From: DYJB01 sp963777165
GTDB lineage: Bacteria; Chloroflexota; Anaerolineae; Anaerolineales; E44-bin32
Direction: 5' to 3'
NCBI GenBank assembly: GCA_963777165.1
Contig: CAVZPO010000022.1
Location: 62,001 to 126,000, forward strand
Length of the DNA: 64,000 nucleotides
Made by a program: the position numbers and the translations under genes. The notes under the pieces are model-generated. The model ran no database searches, was not told where the DNA came from, and saw nothing but the letters and a program-made list of their open reading frames with translations. Positions 55,542 through 64,000 of the stretch are shown here, piece by piece (position 1 is the first letter of the stretch; the number at the start of each line of letters is the position of its first letter).

Positions 55542-56071
55542 ATGGCGACGATCATTGCTGCTCTCTCGATGTCACTTGACGGCTTCATCGCGATTCCATC
55601 GGGCGATGTTGGACCGCTCTTCGACTGGTACATGAACGGTGAAGTCGAGATTTGCTGGCCAGGGATGGGCCTTGTGTCCCGCACGTCTCCCGCAAGCGCC
55701 GCATATCTCAGGCAGACCATCGCCGGCGCCGGAGCGTTGGTAGTCGGTCGCAGGGTTTTCGACTACACGAACGGCTGGGGCGGAGACCACCCACTCGGAG
55801 TCCCGGTTTTCGTCGTCACGCACGGGAACATCCCAAGGAACTGGATTGCTGACCATCCCGGTGCCCCATTCCGGTTCGTCACCGAAGGAGTGGAGGCTGC
55901 CATCTCGCAGGCCACCGCCATGGCTGGCGACAAGGCGGTGGGGGTGAACGGACCAACATCGCTCAGCAGGCGTTGAATGCCAGCCTCCTCGACGTGATTC
56001 ATGTCGACCTTGTACCTGTGCTCCTCGGGAACGGAATCAGGTTCTTTGAGAACCTGCGCGAACCCCCGTGA
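55542..56071 (+). CDS. RibD-C/DHFR-like reductase family protein in attC cassette 1 (one frameshift)
   Basis: The start MATIIAALSMSLDGFIA is the typical first strand of the dihydrofolate reductase/RibD C-terminal family; AGALVVGRRVFDYTNGWGGD and VNGPNIAQQALN after frame repair (indel near 55945) also fit. The end is VDLVPVLLGNGIRFFEN. About 176 residues. Many members are orphan NADPH reductases found in mobile cassettes, some related to trimethoprim-resistance-like or riboflavin enzymes, but resistance cannot be inferred here. Followed by attC at 56216. Confidence 0.8.
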
Positions 56072-56215
56072 TGCTCGAGACTCCTACTGTCATCACGGGA
56101 AGGCAGGTAACGCACCTAACGTTTCGCGTTCGTCGAGCTGGTTGACTCGTGTTGCAGCAACTTCGTATGGCGCTGAACTGTCCAGTGGCTGTCAATTCGT
56201 CGGAGTGAGGTGGCC

Positions 56216-56345
56216 GCCTAACAACTCGCTGAAGCTGACCCGGCGGGCTGGGCCATAGGGTGGGGCGCCTGGCCCGCCGTAATGCGCGAGAATGACCGGC
56301 GGCTCGCCCGCGTCCGCCGGGCAGCTTAGCTCGAGGCCGTTAGGC
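56216..56345 (+). other. attC recombination site 1
   Basis: 130 bp bounded by the complementary core sites GCCTAAC (56216-56222) and GTTAGGC (56339-56345). The arms pair imperfectly: CTCGCTGAAGCTGACCCGGC near the left end with GCCGGGCAGCTTAGCTCGAG at the right, leaving unpaired bases as expected of extrahelical bases in attC. Orientation places the gene upstream, as in a normal cassette. Confidence 0.8.
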
Positions 56346-56371
56346 GCAATTCATCTCCCGGGAGGCACGAA

Positions 56372-57163
56372 ATGTCATTCAGGGAATTCGGTTCTCTCAG
56401 CCTCATCGCCATGCTCTTCGTTTCTTCTTGCACGCCGACTGCGCCACCTTCTCCACCTCAGACGACCCCAGTGATTCCTCACGACACTCAGGTGCCATCT
56501 GATACCCCCGCCGTCACAGCAACCCAATCGATAACCCCCACGCCAGATGCATCCGATACTCCGCTCCCCTCGCCCACGCCTGAGGGTGGCCCCATCACTG
56601 ACGACTTCTCCTCTCGATCCGACATCTGGGGCGATTGCGAGCAGTGTGACTGGAAGGATGGCGTCCTGTACTTTGGCCCATTCCTGCCAGCAGGATCGGG
56701 GGAGGATCAGATCTTCTACTTAATTTGCCAGGCGTGCGGAGAGAACACATACTACCGGGTTGCCGCTGATGTGACATATGTCGAGGGGTATGGATCCGAC
56801 CGCACCTTCGGGATCTTGGCAGGGCTGACTTCCAGCAACTTCCTGGGTGCCGCAACAATCACTACGGGACAACATGCTCTTTATGAGACATTCGATTTCG
56901 ACACCAACAGCTGGGGGGGGACGCCCTTCAGGATGTTTGGCGCAGTCAAGCCAGGGCGTGCCGCTAATCGAATCGAGGTGATTCTCCAAACCGGCATCCA
57001 CAGTTGGAAGAGCTGACATCTTCGTAACCATCAACGGCACGAATGTAATCGTGCTCTTCGATCAGCCTGTCGAGCCCTCCCGAGTGGGTCTCTATCTTGG
57101 CTGGCACTCCGTTGGTGTTCTCTACGACAATTTCGAATTCGAGAGCATCGAATCTGTTCAGTA
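56372..57163 (+). CDS. lipoprotein with concanavalin-like domain in attC cassette 2 (one frameshift)
   Basis: A signal peptide with lipobox (LIAMLFVSSCTPT) and a Thr/Pro-rich linker precede a beta-sandwich-like domain: ITDDFSSRSDIWGDC, YYRVAADVTYVEGYGSDRTF, and after a frame repair near 57000 ADIFVTINGTNVIVLFDQPV and VLYDNFEFESIE. This resembles laminin-G/DUF1080-type domains used for carbohydrate binding in Chloroflexota surface proteins. A complete gene has about 263 residues. The TP linker matches host lipoproteins, so this cassette may have captured a host-type gene. Confidence 0.7.
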
Positions 57164-57309
57164 GTCCACCTTACCCAAAGGGGGGGCAAGCCGCTGAGAC
57201 TTGGGCGTCCGCCATGCCAGCTTCGTCCTGCATCCTCCAGGAGTGGAATCGAAGGCGGCGTTTGCTCCGGGGCTCGCTAGCATACGACGTCCTCACACGC
57301 GGGAATTGC

Positions 57310-57466
57310 GCCTAACAACTCGCTGAAGCCATGGAAAGTCACCAGGATCTTCGACTGGCCCGGCGGGCGGCGCCTTCGGTGCCATCTGCCTGGCCCGCCG
57401 GCGTGGTCTAGGGTAGTGGAGCGGTTGCCCGCTTCCGCCGGGCAGCTTAGCTCGAGGCCGTTGGGC
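57310..57466 (+). other. attC recombination site 2
   Basis: 157 bp bounded by GCCTAAC (57310-57316) and GTTGGGC (57460-57466). The first 20 bases and last 30 are almost identical to attC 1, and a central block beginning CACCAGGATCTTCG is shared with attC 3. The GCCGGGCAGCTTAGCTCGAG arm is conserved. The 57164-57309 stretch before it shows nothing recognisable. Confidence 0.8.
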
Positions 57467-57510
57467 GCACATATGCAATGCGTCTGCTGGCCTGATGTAG
57501 ACTTACAGGT

Positions 57511-58353
57511 ATGGCACCTCGTCGTCGGGTAGACCTACCCAGACCGACCCCCTTCCTCAGGTGGGCAGGCAGCAAGCGTAAGGCTGTACCATTCCTCTCT
57601 GAGTACTGGCGCCCCGAATACTCGCGATATGTCGAGCCCTTCGTCGGCTCAGCCGCCCTCTACTTCTACCTCATGCCCAGCCGGGCCGTCCTTGGAGACA
57701 TCAACGACAGCCTAATGGAGACCTATAGACAAGTCCGCGACAATCCCCGACGCGTGGCGGGTCAACTTGGCAAGATGAGGACCGGCCCAGTGCAGTACTA
57801 CCGCTGGCGACAAGCACCAGCCTCAGCACTCGCGCCAGACGTTCGAGCTGCTCGCTTCATTTACCTTAATAGGTTCTGCTTCAATGGCCTCTTCCGCACG
57901 AATAGGAGCGGCGTATTCAACGTGCCCTATGGCGGGCACAAGTCCGGCCAGTTGCCCTCTTTGGATGCACTTACTTCTTGCGCGGAACTTCTGAGACGCG
58001 CCGTGCTTCATGCATCGCCGTTTGAGGAGGTATTGGAGAAGACCCGTCCGGGCGATTTCGTCTATCTCGATCCCCCATACAAGGTGTCAAGCCGGAGGGT
58101 GTTTCATGAGTACGACCCCGCGGGATTCGACGAGACTCAGCTCAAGCGGCTAAGGCAGCAGTTGAGGAAGCTCGACCGATCATCTATCCCCTTTCTCTTG
58201 AGCTACGCAGACTCAGATGAGGGCGTCATGCTCGCACGCGGCTTCTCGCACACCTCGATTCTAGTCAGGCGCAACATCTCGGGATTCTCTTCATGCCGCC
58301 GCCTCGCCGCTGAGCTCCTGATTTCCAATTGCCCCCCAGTTGCGCACATGTAG
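57511..58353 (+). CDS. Dam-type adenine DNA methyltransferase (D12 class) in cassette 3
   Basis: 280 residues. Motif I is PFLRWAGSKRKAVPFL (residues 13-28), the EPFVGSAALYFYL block follows, and motif IV is DFVYLDPPYKVSSRR (DPPY), with FSSCRRLAAELLISN near the end. This is the FxGxG-first (alpha) order of N6-adenine methylases such as Dam and phage T4 Dam. The recognition sequence cannot be told, though GATC is common for the class. Base composition is clearly lower in GC than the chromosome. No restriction endonuclease is beside it; a ParB-like and a phosphoribosyltransferase-like gene follow in the same cassette. Confidence 0.9.
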   Translation: MAPRRRVDLPRPTPFLRWAGSKRKAVPFLSEYWRPEYSRYVEPFVGSAALYFYLMPSRAVLGDINDSLMETYRQVRDNPRRVAGQLGKMRTGPVQYYRWRQAPASALAPDVRAARFIYLNRFCFNGLFRTNRSGVFNVPYGGHKSGQLPSLDALTSCAELLRRAVLHASPFEEVLEKTRPGDFVYLDPPYKVSSRRVFHEYDPAGFDETQLKRLRQQLRKLDRSSIPFLLSYADSDEGVMLARGFSHTSILVRRNISGFSSCRRLAAELLISNCPPVAHM

Positions 58354-58390
58354 CGCGGCCCGCAGGACACCCAAGCAAGGAGCGTGGCCC

Positions 58391-59366
58391 ATGAACCCCT
58401 CCACAACAGTTCCGCTAGCCGCCCAGGCCATCGGCGTCAAGACCATTCCCACTGGCAGCCTTGTCGCAAACCCTCACAACCCGAGGATGCTCTTTGACAG
58501 AATTCCCCTTCAGATTTTGCGGGAGTCGATAGCCAAAGTCGGCATCCTCGTCCCCCTCACGGTCTACAGGAGCGCGGAGAATGACTCCTTCGTGATCCTT
58601 GACGGCCAACGAAGGTGGATGTGCGCGAGCAGGTGGGTCTGACCACAGTCCCGGTGAACGTCGTCGCAGAGCCCACGCTCGTGCAGAACATCGTCACCAT
58701 GTTCCAGATCCACAAGCTGCGCGAAGACTGGGAGCTCATGCCTACCGCACTCAAGCTTGAGCTCCTTATGCAAGAGCTCGAGGAGCGAAACGACAGGAAG
58801 CTGGCTGCGCTTGTTGGCCTGGACGAATCCGTTGTCGTCCGATGCAAGAAGCTTCTCACGTACCCTAGGAAGTACCAAGACCTCATGCTGGACCCCGACC
58901 CGGAGAAGAGGATCAAGGCGGACTTCTTCATTGAGCTCTACACCGTCGCCACAGATCGCACAGTGAAATCCTTCGCGTGGTTCTCCCGCGACAAGTTCAC
59001 CCAGCGCATGCTCGAGAAGTACCTGTCACCTGCCGGTTCCATCAAGGCGGTCACCGACTTCCGTTTGATAAAGCAGCACATCAACAATGCCAGGAAGGCG
59101 GGCAAGGCCCGGTCAATCGATCGGCGGCTGAGGCAGTTTCAGGACGATGACGAACTCCCGATCTCCCATCTTTCCATACCATCTGCAAGCGTTGCTGCCA
59201 CGGCGGCGGAAACTCAAGTCCCCTGGCCGAGAAGTTGACCGTCGCTTTAGGTGCAATCGAACCGGACGACTTCTATGGGGAGGAGGGGCTCTGGGGCGCC
59301 CTAGAGCGCCTAGCCGAGGTAATCCGCCATAAGCTCGATGATGCCGGCAGGAGGGCCCGGATGTGA
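58391..59366 (+). CDS. ParB/Srx-fold (ParB-like) protein in cassette 3 (two frameshifts)
   Basis: The N-terminal ParB core reads VKTIPTGSLVANPHNPRMLF, LRESIAKVGILVPLTVYRS, and the ParB box FVILDGQRRWMCA. A helical central part (IHKLREDWELMPTALKLELL; LVGLDESVVVRCKKLLTYP) looks like the HTH region of ParB/RepB proteins. Frames shift near 58632 and near 59215; the C-terminal part reads GAIEPDDFYGEEGLWGALER and stops at 59364-59366. About 325 residues. The stop overlaps the GTG of the next gene. No ParA is present, so plasmid-style partition is unlikely; a DNA-binding or nuclease role with the methylase is an inference. Confidence 0.78.
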
Positions 59367-60118
59367 AGCCTCCCCTGCCACCCAATTCGCCCATCGACAA
59401 GGCGCGTCGCAAGACGTGGCTCTCTGCCCTCGCCGGCTATCAGGTCCCTGTCGACGGAGCAGGCATCGACGTGTGGCTCGCGCAGTTCTCCCGGCAACAC
59501 AGGGATGTGGCCGCGAGAGTCCTCGACGCGACTCTCTTCATCCCCCAACGGGAAATGGCCGCGGGTCTGACAGCGGGGCTGCGAGCTCTTCCAGGATGGA
59601 GCGACGACCCGGCGGCAAGATCCGGAAGGTGGCGATTCGCGGCATTGTCTTCCAGTGCAGGGGAGAGCGGCGACGCAATGCTTCATCTCCTGCGCCGAGC
59701 AGCGGGCCTGTCTCCTGCGACCAACGGCCCACTCTTCATCTACCGAAGTGACATCCCTGGGCAGAGGTTCACCAGCCAAGATGCCCTTGTCCTGGTAGAC
59801 GACTTCTCTGGGTCCGGCCTGCAAATCACCACGCAATAACAAGAATCCAGAACGAGACACCGCTCACAGTGGTAGCCCATACATGTCTTGGCCCGACCGC
59901 GAACGTCTTTTCCCCTGAATGTTCCCACTTTGACCAGGCCGAGAAGGACATCCTGCTTGAGTACTGTGGGATCGCTGAGCCGCAAATGCCCCCACGGATA
60001 TGGAGAATGCGGCAACCTCGTCGCCTTCGCGCATGGGGTTCCGAACAATTCGATCCCAATCTTCCGCGTCGCCAACAAGCGATGGACGCCCCTCTTGTCC
60101 CCCGATCTGACGCTCTGA
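59363..60118 (+). CDS. phosphoribosyltransferase-like protein in cassette 3 (two frameshifts)
   Basis: GTG start overlapping the ParB-like stop. The first part is helical (RKTWLSALAGYQVPVDGAGI; FSRQHRDVAARVLDATLFIP). The segment ALVLVDDFSGSGLQITT has the hydrophobic-Asp-Asp-x-x-x-x-Gly form of a type I PRTase PRPP loop. Frames shift near 59833 and near 59985. Continuing gives TPLTVVAHTCLGPTANVFSP, then YGECGNLVAFAHGVPNNSIP and a W-x-PL ending typical of uncharacterised PRTase-like proteins in mobile defence or stress loci. About 251 residues. Substrate unknown. It is distinct from pyrimidine or purine salvage PRTases. Confidence 0.6.
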
Positions 60119-60149
60119 CGCCCTTCATTGCATTGCCCTTCTGTTGCCC

Positions 60150-60306
60150 GCCCAAGTGCTCTCTAAATCCCCGGCAGGTCACCAGGATCTTCGGCTGACC
60201 CGGCGGGCGGCGCCTTCGGTGCCGCTTGCTCTGCCAGCCGATGGAGCGCACAATCCTGCAGGGTTTGCCCGCTTCCGCCGGGACCCTAGGTTCGAGGCCG
60301 TTCGGC
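60150..60306 (+). other. degenerate attC recombination site 3
   Basis: 157 bp aligned end to end with attC 2, including the block starting CACCAGGATCTTCG and the CCGCCGGG arm. The core sites have decayed: GCCCAAG (60150-60156) for GCCTAAC and GTTCGGC (60300-60306) for GTTRRRY. It may no longer be recombined efficiently. It closes the three-gene cassette. Confidence 0.65.
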
Positions 60307-60340
60307 GGCACAGGTCCAACTTCTGCGGAGGTCTTTCGCA

Positions 60341-60983
60341 ATGATGCATCGCCATAGCGTAGTTCTAGCCCTTGCATTCTTCGCACTCATCCCGATTGCC
60401 GTCACCGGCTGCGGCTCGACACCTAACGAGACCGCCGCGACGACCGAGGCCGGAGTTGATGAGGCGGCTCTCCAATGGTCCTCGCCGCCTCTCATGCAGA
60501 TCGATCCTTCCAAGTCCTACGAAGCGGTGTTCAAGACAGAGCTCGGCGATTTCAGGGTGCGGCTCTTTCCCGATCAAGCACCGATCACGGTCAACAACTT
60601 CGTCTTTCTCGCCACGCAGGGTTACTTCGACAACACGACGTTCCACCGTGTGTTGCCCGGTTTCATGGCCCAGGGTGGCGATCCCACCGGCACCGGCGCA
60701 GGCGGGCCAGGCTATACCTTCGAGGATGAGTTCGACCCGGATCTCCAGTTTGACAGGCCAGGCTTGTTGGCGATGGCCAATCGATGGGCCAGATACCAAC
60801 GGAGGGCAGTTCTTCATTACGTACGCCCCAACGCCTCACCTCACCGGCCTTCACACCATCTTTGGCGAAGTCGTTGAAGGTGCTGAAGTCCTCAACAAGC
60901 TGACGCCGCGGGACCCGCAAGCCAATCCCGACTTCCAGGGCGATCGTCTGATTTCGGTTGAGATCATTGAAACCGACGGCTAG
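60341..60983 (+). CDS. cyclophilin-type peptidyl-prolyl isomerase, lipoprotein (one frameshift)
   Basis: The lipobox is in FFALIPIAVTGCGS. The cyclophilin core has DFRVRLFPDQAPITVNNFVF, FDNTTFHRVLPGFMAQGGDP (catalytic Arg in FHRV), then MAN-GPDTNGGQFFITYAP after repair of an indel near 60785, HTIFGEVVEGAEVLNK and an IIETDG end. About 213 residues. It catalyses proline isomerisation of exported proteins on the outer face of the membrane. GGAGG lies 9 nt before the ATG. It directly follows attC 3, but no attC is visible after it, so its membership in the array is doubtful. Confidence 0.9.
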
Positions 60984-61061
60984 ATGGTGCCCGGGAACGA
61001 GCCGCACGAAAACCGCAAGAGGCAGCTCCGAGAACGATCAAACGAGAGGGTTTCGCCACAC

Positions 61062-61940
61062 ATGAAGATTCACCTGGTAGACGGTACATACGAGTTGTTC
61101 CGAAATCACTTCGGCGCGCCCCCGAAGATGCCCCCGACGGCCGGCAGGTCGGCGCGACGCTCGGGCTGATGCGAAGCCTGTCGATGCTGCTCAACACCCC
61201 GGGGGTCACGCACGTCGCCTGCGCCTTCGACCATGTCATCGAGTCGTTCCGCAACAAGCTGTACGCCGGATACAAGACCAGCGCCGGCGTCGATCCGGAC
61301 CTGCTGGCACAGTTTCCGCTGGCCGAGCGGGCCGTCCGTGCACTCGGGGTGACCGTCTGGCCGATGGTCGAGTTTGAAGCCGACGATGCCCTGGCCACGG
61401 CCGTAGAACGCTTCAAGAACAACAAAGCCGTCGATCAGATCGTCCTGTGCTCACCCGACAAGGATCTGGCGCAGATGGTCTCGGGCAAGCGGATCGTGTG
61501 CTGGGATCGCCGGCGCGAGATCGTCATGGACGAAGCCGGTGTCGTGGCGAAGTTCGGCGTGCGGCCGCAGTCGATCCCGGATTGGCTGGCGGTGGTGGGT
61601 GATTCCGCCGATGGCTACCCGGGCCTGCCCGGCTGGGGAGCCAAGTCCGCCTCCGCGGTGCTTGCGCGCTTCAAGCATCTGGAAGCCATCCCGAACGATG
61701 CGGGCAAGTGGCGGGTGAAGGCGATCACGCCGGGGCGCGCCGCACGCCTGGCGGAAACCCTGGCCGGGCGGCGTGAAGAGGCCGCTGCTCTACCGGAAGC
61801 TGGCGACGCTGCGTACGGATGCCCCGCTTCATGAGAAGCTGAGCGACCTGAAATGGCAAGGCGCGCATGTTCGGCTGAAGGGATTGTGCCGCGAGCTGGG
61901 AGATCAGCGCATCCCGGAGCGAGTTACCCGCTGGCGATAG
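61062..61940 (+). CDS. 5'-3' exonuclease/flap nuclease family protein (two frameshifts)
   Basis: PIN-like nuclease of the PolA N-terminal type: MKIHLVDGTYELFRNHFGAP (metal Asp at residue 7), HVACAFDHVIESFRNKLYAG, VEFEADDALATAVERF (acidic cluster), CSPDKDLAQMV, and a helix-hairpin-helix GDSADGYPGLPGWGAKSASA. Indels near 61130 and 61780 split it. The repaired protein of about 292 residues ends GDQRIPERVTRWR. It is a stand-alone nuclease with no polymerase domain. GC content returns to that of the chromosome here, so the gene is probably outside the cassette array. Confidence 0.88.
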
Positions 61941-62074
61941 GAACGACCGATCATGATCGGCCTGTGACCTGGCGGGCGATGTGCATGCCTCCACAGCCGT
62001 GGCCAAAGATGCGCGGCATGCACCGCCGCTGACCCGGAGCCTTGGTCGGCGAAGCAATTACAAATGGACATTCG

Positions 62075-62474
62075 ATGAACTACCACATCGTGGTCGAACT
62101 CGGACTTCCGTGCCCACTTCGATGGCCGTGTGTACACCCCCTCCGGTCTGCACCAGGATGGGTTTGTGCATTGTGCTTTCGAGATTGCGGTGGTCCCGGT
62201 TGCCAATGACTACTTTGCTGGTGCCACGGACCGGGTGCTCCTGCTCGAGATCGATCCCACCAGGCTCACATCCGAAACCCGCTACGAAGAGGCGGCCCCC
62301 ACCCTCAGCGGCGGATCTTCTCACCTGGCGAGTGCTTCGCAGTTCCCGCATGTCTACGGTCCGATCAATAGGGCGGCGATCACGGCCGTTGGCGTGCTCG
62401 GCAGGACTTTGGGGGGCTATGCGTGGCCGAGCCGCTTTCTGCCCCTCGACTTGTTCCTGGCTGCCGATCCGTAG
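62075..62474 (+). CDS. DUF952 family protein (one frameshift)
   Basis: After deletion of one base near 62100 the start reads MNYHIVVELDFRAHFDGRVY, then TPSGLHQDGFVHCAFEIAVV, LLLEIDPTRLTSETRYEEAA and ASQFPHVYGPINRAAITAVG. This is the short DUF952 fold (about 132 residues) related to ADP-ribosyltransferase-like or nucleotide-binding proteins of unknown role. A hairpin that may end transcription lies 60 bp downstream. Confidence 0.82.
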
Positions 62475-62533
62475 GCTCGCCTCCGACGAAACCGCCCTGG
62501 CGACCCGCCAGAATCGACGACCGCGGGGTCTTC

Positions 62534-62556
62534 GGCCCTAGAAGGACACTAGGGCC
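62534..62556 (+). terminator. hairpin downstream of the DUF952 gene
   Basis: GGCCCTAG (62534-62541) pairs with CTAGGGCC (62549-62556) across a 7-nt loop and is followed by TTCGATTG. Weak U-tract, so a probable terminator only. Confidence 0.5.
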
Positions 62557-62675
62557 TTCGATTGCCTGAGGCTGTTCGGCGCCAGTTAGAACGAGTAAGA
62601 GAGGAAGTCAGTGAATGAAGGTGTTCTTAGGGGGTCGCTTCACATCATGTGGGATGAACTTCTGGGAGGATGCGG

Positions 62676-63797
62676 ATGATGAACGAATTGCAGGGGACTG
62701 GGATGGCCGGGACTATCCCTGCCCGTGGCGGATGGGTCAGGGATTGGCACCGCTGGGCGCCCTACGCGGCAGTTGCATGGTCCCTCGTCTACGCCGCGCT
62801 GGGGGTGTACTGGACGGTGAGCGGGCGCGGATTCCCTTACGCCCCCGAGCTCGTGTCTGGCTTCGCGGGGCCGGTGGCGGGACGGTTCGGGCCGGGCGTG
62901 GCTTGGATCGTCGTGATCTCGGCAGGCCTTCCGGCGGCGGCGCTGGGAGTGACGATGTTGCGCGGGGTGCGAAGCAGGGCGCTCCGGCCTCTCTTCATAT
63001 CCGCCGGAGCACTGCTCGCCGGGGTCCTCCTGCTGCTCATGACCGACATCACCCTGCTGATCAATCTCGCCTACGTCCCCTATGCGGTTGTCGGGCTCCT
63101 CACAGGCGCTGAGTTCGGCCAGGTCTACCTGGAGGCTTTGACCCAGTGGACGGCAATGCACCAGTCGCTGTGTCTCATCGGTGGGTTCCTCTGGCTGGCG
63201 GGCACCGTCAGCTACGCCCGCCGGAGTGGGGAGGCCTGCCTGTATTGCGGCCGTCGGGATGACCCGGAACAGGGGAACAGCCCCGACCACGCGGCGCGCT
63301 GGGGCCGGATTGCGGTGTATGTGGCGATGGTCGTGCCAGTTCTCTACGCCCTCACCCGCTACGCTTGGGCGCTGGGGTTCCCGCTGGGAATCAGCGAGGA
63401 GGTCCTGCGCAAAGGCCAAGAGAGTGGCGAGTGGACCTCGGGGCTCTTCCTGGCGACCTTCGGCGTGGTGGGGGCCGCCCTCATGCTCGGTCTGGTACAG
63501 CGCTGGGGCGAGGTCTTCCCATCCTGGATGATCGGCCTTGCCGGGCGCCGGGTGCCCATGGCTCTGGCGATGATCCCGGCCTCGATCGTGTCCGTGCTGC
63601 TCATGGTGGGCGGCATCAGTATATGGTCCAGTTACGCTCAAATCGCCGAAGCGGCGGTGGGCAGTGGGCAGGATTTCAGCATCGTCGTTGGCCCCACCCT
63701 GTTATTCCCGGTCTGGGGCGTCTCGCTCGCTGTAGCGACACTGGGGTACTACTATCGGAGGCGTGGCCCGTGCAGCGTGTGTGGTCGTGGTGCATAG
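62676..63797 (+). CDS. multi-pass membrane protein with two CxxC knuckles
   Basis: 373 residues from the ATG at 62676 (GGAGG 6 nt upstream; ATGs at 62670 and 62679 are alternatives). About nine hydrophobic segments. Two short cysteine motifs face the same side by prediction: ACLYCGRRDD after helix 5 and CSVCGRGA at the very C-terminus; together they could bind one zinc or a heme-like cofactor. Similar proteins are annotated as hypothetical in Actinobacteria and Chloroflexota. Function unknown. The final 63798-64000 shows no confident gene. Confidence 0.65.
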   Translation: MMNELQGTGMAGTIPARGGWVRDWHRWAPYAAVAWSLVYAALGVYWTVSGRGFPYAPELVSGFAGPVAGRFGPGVAWIVVISAGLPAAALGVTMLRGVRSRALRPLFISAGALLAGVLLLLMTDITLLINLAYVPYAVVGLLTGAEFGQVYLEALTQWTAMHQSLCLIGGFLWLAGTVSYARRSGEACLYCGRRDDPEQGNSPDHAARWGRIAVYVAMVVPVLYALTRYAWALGFPLGISEEVLRKGQESGEWTSGLFLATFGVVGAALMLGLVQRWGEVFPSWMIGLAGRRVPMALAMIPASIVSVLLMVGGISIWSSYAQIAEAAVGSGQDFSIVVGPTLLFPVWGVSLAVATLGYYYRRRGPCSVCGRGA

Positions 63798-64000
63798 TGC
63801 GATTCTGAAAGGGGAAGCGTCTGCTGTTACCCCTTGAGGATCCGGACGCACACCTACCTTGACCGACCATCCCGCCCATCCAGCGTGTGCCAACCCAACA
63901 AGCGGCAGGTCGACCGGTTCTTCCGATCCCTGATCGTTGATCCTTCGGGCACTATCTCCATGTGGAGGGAATTGACGCCGGACTACTCGCTGAGGCCCTG

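Noticed and set aside
58391..59366. Plasmid partition locus (parAB).
   Set aside because: No ParA ATPase lies nearby and no parS-like repeats were seen; the neighbours are a methylase and a PRTase-like gene.
63885..64000. Possible partial gene starting with GTG and open to the right edge.
   Set aside because: Only 38 codons, no Shine-Dalgarno and no recognisable motif.

Overview
The window is a GC-rich bacterial chromosome segment. No rRNA or other taxonomic marker gene is present, so the affiliation is inferred. It has split P-protein genes (gcvPA/gcvPB), two Hanks-type kinases with Thr/Pro-rich extracellular tails, many lipoproteins with TPTP-type linkers, a DUF4173 membrane protein and short Flp pilins. 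That mix fits Chloroflexota (Anaerolineae-like). Nearly all genes are ordinary chromosomal genes. The clear exception is a lower-GC block at about 55.5-61 kb, which carries integron attC sites.

Layout. 0-5.6 kb: a leftward cluster of two class III aminotransferases, a saccharopine-dehydrogenase-like enzyme and an APC permease, headed by an Lrp/AsnC regulator; it looks like diamine or lysine metabolism. 5.7-9.7 kb: a methyltransferase and a translationally coupled set of membrane proteins. 9.7-11.4 kb: a 43-residue membrane protein, thiol peroxidase, and two nearly identical Flp pilin genes, each behind the same pseudoknot-capable leader. 11.4-16.6 kb: a GlyA-GcvT fusion, an M1 metallopeptidase lipoprotein and tRNA-Val. 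16.7-21.9 kb: RpiR regulator, methyltransferase, FAH-family hydrolase, dCTP deaminase, MFS transporter and a DUF309 protein. 22-30.5 kb: M29 aminopeptidase, two Ser/Thr kinases, azlCD and a TGS-uridine kinase. 30.7-35.4 kb: the gcvH-gcvPA-gcvPB operon behind a promoter, a tandem glycine riboswitch and a terminator, divergent from an SDR-type threonine dehydrogenase. With the GlyA-GcvT fusion, this window holds threonine-to-glycine, glycine cleavage and serine/glycine interconversion; only L-protein and Kbl are missing.

35.4-48 kb: a lipoprotein with a TIM-barrel look, alanine racemase, an SLC13-type transporter, tgt, uppP, a binding-protein-like lipoprotein, a metallo-beta-lactamase-fold hydrolase, tryptophanase and a UMF1-type MFS protein, interleaved with several families of small palindromic repeats and a 290-bp heptanucleotide repeat. 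48.4-55.4 kb: a heterodimeric ABC exporter gene pair duplicated in tandem with a 3,180-bp offset; the first copy of the second gene is truncated at the junction. 55.5-60.3 kb: an integron-type cassette array without an integrase in view (RibD/DHFR-like protein; lipoprotein; a three-gene Dam/ParB-like/phosphoribosyltransferase-like cassette), followed by a cyclophilin lipoprotein, a 5'-3' exonuclease, a DUF952 protein and a membrane protein with two CxxC knuckles.

A warning for any reader: about 25 genes or gene parts are broken by single-base indels, several in G/C runs, and in alr two indels compensate each other within 100 bp. This pattern fits uncorrected sequencing error better than real gene decay, so frameshifted genes are mostly listed as CDS over their full span. 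The strongest candidates for something new are the three-gene attC cassette, the duplicated Flp-pilin leader RNA, and the GlyA-GcvT fusion with an extra central segment.
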